A stretch of 64,000 nucleotides of DNA from Euglena gracilis. Taxonomy: Eukaryota > Euglenida > Euglenophyceae > Euglenales. The stretch is from NCBI GenBank assembly GCA_039621445.1, contig CP154956.1, forward strand, positions 71,546,914 to 71,610,913, read 5' to 3'. Below are positions 10,936 through 22,900 of this stretch, piece after piece; positions within the stretch are counted from its first letter, which is position 1; every line of letters starts with the position of its first letter. The notes beneath the pieces are model-generated. The model ran no database searches, was not told the origin of the DNA, and saw only the letters and a list, made by a program, of their open reading frames with translations. The translations under genes and the position numbers were made by a program.

Positions 10936-13900
10936 GTAGGGCTGGGCGAACCTTTTTTTACAAAAATGTATTTTGTTTGTTCCTCCGTGCTTTTGTTTTG
11001 GTGAGAAAAAGGTGTGAATGATTGTTCGTGGTATGTCTTGTATTGTAAATTTTTTCCCAGAGGAGGTGAATTTTTTTGAAGTCCTCTGCAGCAGGCAAGT
11101 GTACGTTTCAGGAAAGGAAGGAATTTACGTGCAACTCACATTTTTTTTGCATTTTTGCATTTTTGCATTACATTTTCAGCATTGCAAATTTTGAGGAGGT
11201 TGTCGCATATTCCACCCCCCCCCCCAGTGGAGGGGGTTTAGAATAAAACATTTGCATTTTGGGAGGGGTTTTGATGGTTGAGCAAATGCCTGATGTACCA
11301 CCCTCATTTATTATCCCTGGCAGCAGGAATCTGGTTTGCTTGGTCGACCAAGGGGGGTTTACAAGGTGTAAACTCCCCTTGAGTTTTACTCAGAAACCCC
11401 TCCCTCCAGGATGTGGGGATCGGCACCTGCACCAGGCACTTCCGTAAAGCCCACCCAAAAATGAATGAAGGCTTAGAGGAAGTCAAGCTCTGCTGTTGAG
11501 CCAGCTTCATGCGCCTCTGCACCAAAACCGCAGCCAGGAAGGACCACCCATTCCTGCTTTCTGATCGGCGCTGTTGGTGTTTATACGGCGGCATTTTTCA
11601 AGCGCGCAGTGCGTTTCATGCTCCCTGAGCCGGTCTTTTCCATATTCTTAAGTACTCCGAACAGTTCACAAAGGTTCCTCCACATCGTCATTTTTGTGGA
11701 AAAAATTTGGATTCAGTGGACTGGTTTAATGAATCCTCTTCGATTGATCCCTCCCCACTGGGGAACTTGAATCCCATTCAGACACCATTACGTACAACCC
11801 CAACCATTGAGGGATTGGGGATGACTGACCGTTTTTTTTTTTGGAGTGACTGACTGGTTTTTGGCTCCAGACCCCCCTGCCAGGAATGGCCAAAAGTGGT
11901 CACCCCATGCCGACTGCACCAGCAAATTTTAGGTGTTTTTTTTCGGCCAAAATACATTGGTTTTGAGCCCTTTTGGCCAAGTGGCCAAAGCGACCCCCCC
12001 TGGGGGGGATTGGGTGACTGGTTTTTTTTTTTGAAAAAGACTGGTGTTTTGAAAGTCGAAAGTTGCACCCGCCTCCCCCGGGGTTCGCAACCATGATCCC
12101 CATATACCCACCAACAATGTCGCACCCTGCTGCCACAGTGTTCATTCGTCGAAAACTGCCGTGGGTCCCTGCCACCAGCCTTGCTGCAGAGCTTTGCGTT
12201 GGCAGGGGCGCAAGCCTCCCACAGGTGCTCTACCTCTCAACGCCGGCAGTTGTAGAGTTTAGGCAGGCCTCCCCCCCCCCGAAGATTCCCAGTCAGCTGA
12301 GGGACGGGTTTGGACTCCCCCTGTCCCTGGGAGAACCCAAAGCCCAAAGATCAATTGCGTTTTTGCGCTCACATCTGGAGTCTCCGGCAGCGTGAATTGG
12401 AATTTTTTTTGAATTTGAGACGGCCGGAAACGCACATTTCATTTTTGGTGTTTTTCTTGCGTACCTGCACATTCTTTTTTGACCAAGTGTGTTGCCATCA
12501 CTTCACGGGGCAGCACACCCGTCAGCTGAAACAGCTGAAACAGCTGAAACAAAAATGGGCACCACCACCTTCGACCCCAGGTTTTTTTCTGGGTAAACCG
12601 ACTTTTGTCGTTTTGAAAATGACGGTTTACCACCTCCGCCGACTGGGGGAAACAACCAGTCTGCCGAAAGGGGTGCAACACAAAACACTGTTTCATGAGG
12701 ACGAACCCTGGTCAGGTGAACCCGTTGTACCTGTCGCTGCCCCCCCGCCCCCCCCCCCGCCGTGCCTAGTCTCCAATGGTAGGCCTCCAAAGCATTATCA
12801 CAAGAAAAATGTTCCATTTGTCTGCAGAGAGGCGAGGAAACAAAGATGAAAAGCGGAACATAAAGCGGAAAAAACATTTTGATGTAAAAATGAAAAAAAA
12901 AATCTAAAAAATGGTGATACACATGTGATACATTAAATTTTTTTGGTGATACATATGTGATGCATTAAAATTTTTGTTGGTGATACATATGCGATTCGGT
13001 AATTTTTAGGCTGTGATGCATGTGATACGTAAAAATGTTTTTTGGTGATACATACTAAATGGAGGTCTGACACACACACACACACACACATAAAAGAGTG
13101 AATGTATTGAAAATGAGTGGATGCAATGAATTGGTAGCCTTGAACTACTGGGCTCTGGGGAAAGGTCCAAGCGAATGACAGGGGGGTCCAATTTTTTATG
13201 GGCACCCCAATGGGGCTTTGTCGCCGTTTGCTTGGGGGGGGGGTAATTTTTGGTATAGGTTTAGGGGTTGTAATTGTCGATAAGAAAAAGATTAAGATTG
13301 GGTCGGGTTAAGAAAATGTTTAGAGTTGGGACTGTCAAGGCGGCCTAACTCGCACTTAGCTTTGAAAGTGATTGTGAATTTGCGCCAACACGCAAATCCA
13401 AAAAAAAGTTCTGTTTTCGAACACCGTGGCCTGAGACTCAGGACAGTCTGAAGACAGTCGGGAGGTAAAACGAGGGTATTCCATTATTCATTTGCGCTTT
13501 GGCGCAAATTTTTTAAATTACAAAAAATAAAACCATTTGCGCTTTGGCGCAAATTTTTTACTTTTTTGTGATTCAACATGTGGGTGACCATTGCCGCACT
13601 TGCACAATGATAACAACTTTTGTGTCAACATGTTTCCATTGCGCCAAAGCACAAGGCTCATGCAGAATGGAAAATTAAGAGTTACATTGCGCCAAAGTGC
13701 AAGTAGAAATACAATTTTTAAAATTGCAAAAGCAACATGGCTTGCGCCGAAGCGCAAATATAACTGTTTAAAACTCATCTCACAACGGAGGGAGAGAATG
13801 ACCCTGGTAGAGTATGAACACCAGAGGGGATAGAGCACAAAAATGCAGGACAGGGGGAAGGAAGCCTACTCTGAGTCACGTTGCCGTAAAATTAGTCAAC

Positions 13901-16900
13901 ATTGCACGTTGGCGCAAGAGCCACGCAGCTTTGCAATTCTCAAAGGTGCATTTCTATTGCGCTTTGAACTTTTAAATTTTCCTTCTACATAAGTGTACCC
14001 ATTGCGCTATGAAGCAACAGTTGTCAATTTTAATTTCTCATTTTTATCACTGCGGGTGGAGAGAGCAGTCCTGGAAGCATCTCATCACCAGAGCGAACAG
14101 AGCTAAGGTGGAGGGAAGCTTTGCCTGGGACAGGAAGCCAACCCCCTGGTCTGTGAAAACAACCACCAACTTCTTGATATCCAGACGTGTCTTGTCCTAT
14201 GCGTTGTAAACCCAACTTCCAGTGCCGGAGGTTCCTCCCATTTGCCTCGCAGTTAAGCATGCCTGAGGGGCCCTTCTTTTTGGCCGACTTTTGAAAGTGG
14301 GAAATTTTCTGTTTGGAAAAGAACAGGCAGCAGATAAACCCTGGGAATCACAGCCGAGGAAACAGTTTTGGACGCTGAAAAGGTGTTTTAAAGAAGCTCG
14401 TCGCCCCCCTTTCCTCGCCCAGGGTTTGAAGCACACAACTTTGAGCGAATGGAATTGAGAAATCGAAAGGGTCCAGCAACAACGGCGGAGAAGGGCAGAC
14501 ATGCTGACACACCTTTTTCGGTAATTTGCAACCCACCAGACAGCCACATCACACCGGGCAGATGGAGGGCATTATTCAGCCGAAAAAAGGTCTTTCTGTC
14601 AACATCCTGAAAAACCCCTATTTTGTGCACTGAGTGCAAGGACACTGAGGCTCCACAGCCTACCGCTCACGATTCGTCTTATTGGAACAGCCTTCCTGTC
14701 CTCCTGCCGATAAAATAACAACCAGCCAGCGAAGGAATGGCCTCAAGAGTGCGCACGTGCGCATTCTTGTGCCCCATGCAACCTTGGAGAGAGCCATTTT
14801 ATATAGTTTTTGAGGGCTGTTCTGAAGGGTGCAGTCTGTGGCAGAGAGGGTTGAAGTGGACTCCGCTCCCGAAGTAAGGCCAAAAATGGGACTAAACTTA
14901 GCCTCATTTCAGCTAAAAAAAAATAGGCATGTCGTCTAAAAAATACTAACCCTATTTTCTAACCCAAACCCTCTCCAAAGTTAAATAACCAGAACCTCAC
15001 CAAAAACTCGAATGGGCATGCCATACTGCACATTTTTAAAAGGCATCTCTTTTAGGCGGCGTAAATATAACAAAAGAAAATTTTACCCGCACCTCTCCAA
15101 AATCGCCGGAAAAAAGCACTCAGAACACAATAAAAACGTATGGAGCGGGAACCCACTTCGTGTGTTACAAATGAAAATTTTGACTTGTGCAATGCCAAAA
15201 GACAAAGGATGAAAGATAAAGGAAGCAGAAGCCGAAACAGCTCCCCCCCCCGAGCGGCACGCCTAGCCTCCATTGCTTAACTCCTGTCCTACCCCACCCC
15301 CTGGGGGGGGTGACTGACTGGTTTTGTTTTGGCCCAGAGCCCCCCCCCCCCGGGGTTTCAGAGTGGAAAGTGACCCCCCCGGGGGGTCGCTAAGCAATGG
15401 TATGTTTGGAGGACAGCTACACGGAGCTGTGCAACGTGGAGGACGAGGGCATCCCCGATTTGCCTCCTGGAGAGGGTTCTTCATCAGAATCTGCCCCCCC
15501 CAGAAAAGAGATTGAAGGTGACACTGCCCACCCGAAAAGGAAATCGCATTATTCTCTCATCCCATCCAAAAGAATTGAAAAATGGCGGTTGAGAAGTTGC
15601 TGACTAAAAAACAACAACTTTTATTTAATAAGCCTGATACGTTCTTGTTTTAATTAAGTTTTGTTCCACTGGATTGACATTTTGTTTCACTGAAATTTAA
15701 GCTTATTTCTGCTTTTTTGGGGGGGCTAGCAAACAGAATAGATTTTGGTGAGAATCAAGGTTAGCCTCTTGCAGGTCCACACAGATTCATCACTACCCCC
15801 CCCCAAAATAGTGCTTGGTTGCGCATCCTTTTTAGGCCTCAAGGGTGCCCTTATAAAATTTAGGATGTTGGTCGCATCCCCCAACAACCAAAACACCAAA
15901 ACGGTATAAAATTACCCCAAATGGACAAAAACGGCAATTGGGCAAAAAGTTGGGTCAAATTGACCAAAGGTCGCCAAAATCAGTCACAGGTTGGCCAAAA
16001 TAATACCCAAGAAAGTCTAGGAGGTGCAGCAGCTGAGTCCCGTTGGAGAGGCATTTTTGGGGGGAAGTTTTGGACCCCGCGGGCAGGGTATGTGAGTGTT
16101 GGCTTTGCGCAGGCCCGCACACACACAAATTGAGCCGCCGCCCCCCAGACGACCACCGGAATACCCGTCCGGGTGTTGGTTGGAGGGTTGGGGGATATGG
16201 GTTGTCTCCCCGTGATGAACAGCAGCCCACCACAAAAAGAACTGAAAAATGACGTAACCTGTGCACGCTTTTGCTTTAGGGCCCAGGGGGTCCATTGGCG
16301 AGCCATTTCACTAGCCAACAGAAAAAAACCACCAGCTAATCCCCCTCCCTCCCTGGGGGTCCCCCCGATTGGAGAAAAAAATTTTCCTCCGGTGCTGTGT
16401 GCTGGCGTGCAAATGGGGTGCTTAATTTGTTGTTTTTGGCTGATATTGTTCTCAAAAGTACCCCAAAAAATTTGCTCCAGGGTGGTCCTGGACCGCCCCT
16501 TGGGTCTGAAGGAAGGGCGGAGGTCTGCCCCCCCCCCCCCGGGGGGTGGGTCTGACTGCCCCTTTGTGCGGCACCGGCCGCGGGTCAGCCACCCCCGCTG
16601 CCCCCGCAGGGCATTCGTGTTCCCCCGCGCCGCGGCGTTGGGGCCATCCACCGCGTGGAACATGGTCCCCCTGTTCGCCGGGCTGCCACACTCCCTCGCC
16701 GCAGAGAGGATGCGCGAGAAAACAGGGGTCATCGGCGCCCTTCCCCCTGGCCGCCGCTGGCTTTGGGACGAGGCACGGGTGTGATGTGGGGCCTACCCGA
16801 TTGCTCGACCTGCTGTTGTTTTTTTTTTCTCTGCTTCTCTTTTCCTTCTCTGTCACTCTTGTATTCGGTTTTGCCTTGGTGGTTTATCAACACACAATTT

Positions 16901-19900
16901 GATGTTAATCATTTAATTATTATTCACTAATTACTTATTTTCATTGTTTCATGCTTGCATTTTTTGGCATGTGGAATTTTTATTTTTTTGTATTGTATGT
17001 ATAGTGCGTCATATGTTGTATTGTAGATATCATACATTATGTAAAATATTATAATATATATAAATAGTACACAACACATTTTCTATCATATGTGTATATT
17101 GGTTTATATTTTATATTTATATTATGCATAAATAACAAATAATAACACAAATATATATAATAACCCCCCCAAATAACACCCCCCCCCCCCGGTGTGTTAT
17201 TTGGGCACCCGAATTGGGTGTTATTTGGGCACCCGAAAATAACACCCAGGGGGGGTGTTATTTGGGGGAGGTATTTTTACATGGAAAACCAAAGGAAAAC
17301 AGGGGGGGTGTTATTTGGGCGCTCGAAATCGGCCCCCGAGGGGAGGTGTGTTATTTGGGGGGGGTGTTATTTGGGGGGTTTAGCATGTATGTATGTATGT
17401 ATGTATGTATGTATGTATGTATGCATGTATGTATGTATGTATGTATGTATGTATGTATGTATGTATGTATGTATGTATGTATGTATGTATGTATGCATGC
17501 ATGTATACACATATATCTTCATATTGTATTATATGGTTGTATTTTGCATTGTGATTACATTTGTCCATATCTATTCAGTTTTTGTTTTGAATGTATCCAT
17601 TCAGTTATTGTGTGTTACAGTTTTCGACGACTGCTTCCCACAGCATCTCCTTTTGGTCGTCCCACAGGCTGCCGGGTACGCCACCGCTTACGTCTCACAG
17701 TTCTGCTGCCTCGTCGGCTACCGGTTCTGGAACAACTCCTTCGACCACCTCATGCCGTCCCGCATCCCCTACTCCCGGATGGCGCGGTTCCTCATCCGGG
17801 GCAACGTCTGGCCGGGCGCCTCCTCGTCTTTGCAAACCTGTTGGAGCTGCATTGTGATCACACCCCAGTCAGACAGTCAGTCATACACCCGGCCACACTC
17901 CTTCCAACCCATACAACTCGCCGACATGGCTGCTGAGCCCAGGATTTGCCCCAGCCCGATTTGGAGGGGGTCCAGCCAGCCAGCCCCTGCCGCCCATCAA
18001 CAAACACATCGACGAATCCTGTCCAGGGCCTGAAGGGGCTGGCTGACCTCCCATCTGTCTGGAAATCCGGCCTGACTTGTGTCGAACTGGGTACCGAGAA
18101 GGCAAACCAGCAGGCCAGGATTTTTTCCAGCCTCAAACCACCCTCCCCCCGCTCAACAAGGTTTATTTATTTCCAGCCGCGCTTGGGGCGGATGGACGGT
18201 GACGGGTTTTTGCTTTTGGAAAAGTCAAAATGGATCGGAAAAGGGCGGCCAGGGCAAATTTGGGTTTAAAAAAATCGGGGTTTTTGCATAATTGGCAGTT
18301 TTTCTCCTAATGTTTTTTGTGATTTCGATTTTTTTGGCACCCTGTTAGACCCTGGGTCATGCCCAGTTCCAGCCCGGGACCCCTAGGGGGGAGGGGGTCA
18401 GACAGCAACCTTTTTCCCAGCCAGTCCAAATTTTCTAAGCTTCTGAGCTGGACCCGACCCGGGGGGGGGGGGGTTAAAGAACTCCTTGGAATCAGTGTGC
18501 TGGAAGATTTGGCCGTTTACATCGTTGTGAATGTAATGTATTTGTATTTTTATGTACTTTTTTGTTCACAGGGATTTTGGAATTGTATGAAAGAAAGTCA
18601 ACTTCTCAAAATCATTCTCTTGAATCACAACTTACACATATTTTCTGCATTGTCTTTGTCGAGCTATGAAGAAAGACCCGATTAAGTCCATCACCAAATC
18701 AAATGTATCGGTGAAAAAATAAGGACCTTTCTCCAAAGTGATTCCCCAACTCTTTCCATGCCCAAATAATTTTCCAGGGGCGGTAGACCGAAAACGTTGC
18801 GTCTTAATAATTTTGTCCCTTTCACAAGGAACGATGTAACGAATGCAGCTTCTTGGAATATTAGGAGGCCGTAAGCACAAGAAATAATCATCCAAGTGCC
18901 AAAACGTTTTGTGGCCCAATGAATAGAAGCGCCGAATTATATTAATTTTATGAAAAGTGGTGAAGCAATCCATCAATAGTATTGGTAGTTGCCCAAATAA
19001 TTTTGCAGGCCAAAAGATGATGGTCTATTAATTTTGAAACAATTAAAGTTATTTGAGGGTTCATCATCTCTTCCCCAAAGTGGAAATTAAGGAAGAAATA
19101 TGGAAGCAAAAAAAAAGAAGAGATTTGCGGTTTTATTCACAAGAATTTTTCGCCAAAGTCTTTCCACCTCCGACCTCAACTCGACAAGGATTCGAACAAT
19201 TTTTCAGTTTGGGGGCGGTTTTCAATAAAAATTGGTGGTTTTGGGCCAGGAGAAACGTGCTCTGCGTTTGGGGAGAGGGTCCCAAGCTCAGAGCTCATTC
19301 CCGAGGAGTCGAGGAGTCGGTCCGCCGTGCCTCGCGGGTCAGTCCTTCGTTGATTTAGATTTCAGTGCAGACTTCCCCTCACCGCCCCCCATGTGGTCAT
19401 CTTTGCCTTGTTCCTGTCACTCCCTTTCTGCAAAATGCCGTGAATGGGGCTGCAAAGCAACCTTCCTAATTCAATTTCCTCGCCGGCTGTCGTTTGGATT
19501 CCGTTTCCAGGCCATCGTCGGAGAAAATTCAAGGTTTCAGAAGAGTTGTCAAAGAGAAAATTCAAGTGGTTGCACAATATTCTGTTCCAGTGTATTCTGC
19601 CACAAAGAATGTGCCACATTTCCAAGCACCTTCGATGATGCAAGGCGATGCAGGCTATGCAGGTTATGCTGCGATCCGAGAATTCTGGAGGCTAAAGATG
19701 AGGTTCTGATGCAGAGCAATGCAGGGCGATGCAGGGCATTTTTTTTTAAAGCTTTTAACCGAATTTTTTTTGGCCACATTTGGCCTTTTTCGGCCGCTTT
19801 TGGTCATTCTTCTCTATTTAAGTCATTTGACCAATTTGGGTCATTTTTTTTTGGCCACTTTTGGTATCTTTTGGTATCTTTTGGCCTATTTTGACTTTTT

Positions 19901-22900
19901 TTCACCCATTTTTTTATTTTTTTTTCCCATTATTGGCTGATTTTTTTTTGCTCGTTTTGGCCAGTGTAGGTCGTTTCCGCCTGCTTTGGGCCATTGTTCA
20001 ACTGATTTGAGCTATTTTTGGTTATTTGACCTTTTCCGGCCCTTTTGAGTCTGGTTGTTCTTTGTCATTTTCAGGCTTTTTTTCACCGTTTTTGCACACT
20101 TTGGCTGATATTTTGTGCAGGTGTGGTAACCACCTGAGATAAGTGTGGTGAGCATTGGAGCCAGGGGTTTTATTGCCTTGGACCCGGGGGGGGGGGTGTA
20201 AAGGTTGGTGAGTCCAGCCGGAAACCCCCCCCTCGGGGGTACTCGGTGCGGAATATTTTTTTTTGCCTTTTCTTTGTTGTCCCCAGGGGGTGGGTGGGTG
20301 GGTGCAACCCCCCCCCGGACTTTAAAAAACCCCTGTTTGTGTCCTTGCAAAGCGCTGTTGCTGGTGGAGAGCAGAGGATTGGGTCCCCCCCCCCCGGCCT
20401 TTCCATGCACCGCCTGTGCTGAGCGGAGGCCTGGGGCTACTACACCCATGCATTCCTGGAGGAGCCGCTCTACGCCTCGGTGCCGAAGTTCCTCTACGCG
20501 CATTTTGACCACGCCCACGAACGCGAGACGCGGGCGGCATGGCTGGACGCCCCGGTTGCCTCCTCCTCCTCTTGTTGTCTGCCCGTGGCGGGGGGTCCGA
20601 AAGGTGCCCTAGAAGGAAGGCTCAACGCTTTTGAGCCTCTCTTCCCTGTGGGTGGGCCATTTTTTCCCCTCCCAAGTAGGTCATTTGGGCCCCATTTTCC
20701 AGGAGAATTAAGAAAGGGTTACGACCGCACCGCCATCTGGCGCCACAGGGGAACCTAGGATGAGGTTGCGTCCCATTTCGGACCCAAGGTAGGCCGAATT
20801 TCGGCCGAATTCGGGCGACATTTTGGCAAAATGCGGCAGACGAATATTCCCAAACGGTCGGCACTGCCGGCACGGTGGCCGAAATGGTGTTTTGTTTTCA
20901 TTTTTTTCTCATTTTGGTTGTTTTTTTTTTTTTGCTTTTGGCAATCTTCAGCCAGAGGGGCCATTAATCAACATCCAGCGCGGTCCAACTGATCACAGCA
21001 CAATAATTTTGACAATATGGCTCTTTTGACTGTTTACAATATTCAGCTGAAAAATAAATGTGATTTGATTCAATTGTTTTGCTGGGTTTGTATTCGGTCC
21101 ATCCTAACCCCCCCCCCCTGAATAGAAGCCCCCGGGGGCTACTATTTGGAACGTTGGTCGAAAACCGGGGGGGAGGGGCTTCTATCGGGGGGGGGGGGGG
21201 GGGGGCACTATTCGGAAAAGTGGTCGAAAACCAGGGGGTCCGAGCATTATCGAAGAAATTTATTTGTGAGTCTACTTTCCAAACCATGTCAAATTTGCTG
21301 CAAATGTTACTCTTGTGGATGGATCATTAAACATAAACTCACCCAACCCTCATTTAGAGGTATTGCAAAAAACTGGAGCCCACACTAGACATTTACCCCC
21401 ACACCCCCACGCCTCCCACACCCCCCACACCCACAGGGAGCGGGCTATTTTTCAGGGGGGGGGGGGGCATTATGCGGAATTTTGGTCGAAAGGAGGGGGG
21501 GGGCTTCTATTCGGGGGTGGGGGGGGGGGCACTGTTCGGGGGGGGGCTTCTATTCAGGGGGGTTACGCAAAAAGAATTCACAAAAGCCCACCCAAAATCA
21601 AATGCACTCCCGGCGGTCTAAGAAAAAATGCATTGCACGCCGCCGCGACACACACAGACATAGCATTCCTCCAGCAGTGCATGGCCCCCAGGCTGGTTTT
21701 TAGTTGGGTGCCGACCCCACCCCGGGGGGGGGGGGGGGGGCGCTGCCTGGGAAGGCACTCCAAGGCACTCCCGATCCGACCCCCCGGGGGGGGCACACGG
21801 CCAAAAGTGCGCTAGCACAGACCCCGCGCCAAAGGCGCGGGCGGGGGATGGCCTATTTTCAAAGGAATGTGCCTGGGCACAGGCCGAAATCCGACCCCCC
21901 CCCCGGGATGTGGGGGTAGTGCCTGCCTGGGCTCACCTCGATGCACTCCGGCCCCCCCCCCCCCCCCCCCCCGGGGTTGGTAAAAACAGCCTGATACCCC
22001 CCACCGCATGCCTCCTTCTCATGGGCACCACTGCACACCACCATGTGGGACGGCCTGCTTTGGGTCTGACGATTGGAAGTTGGTGCTGTGTACGGAGGGT
22101 GTTCTGGCTTGCATTGCTTGCTGTGTTCCACTGGTTCGGTGCGGAGCCCCGCTTCAACCCCTTTCTGCCACGGACTACACCCTCCAGAACAGCCCTCACA
22201 AACAATAGAAAATGGTTCCTCTCTGGGGTTGTATGAGGAACAAGAATGCGCATGTTTGCCGAGGCCATTCCTTGGCTCACTGGCTGTGGTTCTGCCTGTG
22301 GGAGAGCAGGAGGGGAGGAACAGTGCGCATCACGAGAATGTGTTCCTCTGCATTCCGTGAGGGGTGTGCGCATGTTCACATTCTCCGTGTTGTGGGGCGT
22401 TGCGTCTCGCATTCCAGAACCCAGTGACATCACAGCTCTGGGGCAGGACAACCCCCATGGCGCGCCGTGCTGAAAACTGGTTACCCAGACCGCGCCGTTC
22501 TTCAGGGGGGGGTTCCCCCCCTTTGGACCAGAGGGGGTCCGGACCCCCCACCAGCAACCCCCTCCTTGGCAGGTTCCAAAACAGCGAAAATTTTTCTTCG
22601 CACTGCGAGCTGGAAAATGAGCAAAAATGCCCTCTTCCCTCACCTATGAGCATGTTTGCACATTTTTTGACAGTTTGGTGTTTTCCACATAAAAAGTGTT
22701 CATTTTTTTTCTTCAAAAAAGGAGCATTTTTGGATTAATGTCCAACAAACAATAAGGGATTTCCCAACAGTTTTGGTGGGGTATCCGGGCTTTTTTGCCA
22801 GTCCACAAAACCGAGAGTGTTCCTGGTCCCCTTCAGGTTCGAGGGAGGACAGGGGGGTCCGACCCCCCCCCCTCAAGGCCCTCAGGGCTTCCAATACATC

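Noticed and set aside
11404-11490. Possible THAP zinc-finger exon (CTRHFRKAHP)
   Set aside because: Only the C-x2-HF-like part is present; the other Cys ligands and the AVPTF-type end are missing.
19380-19640. Cys-rich frame resembling a zinc finger (CREWGCKATF)
   Set aside because: Cys spacing fits no finger family I know and splice borders are lacking.
20162-20335. A fourth certain hAT MITE
   Set aside because: Ends are inverted, but flanking octamers do not match, so it was kept only as a low-confidence element.
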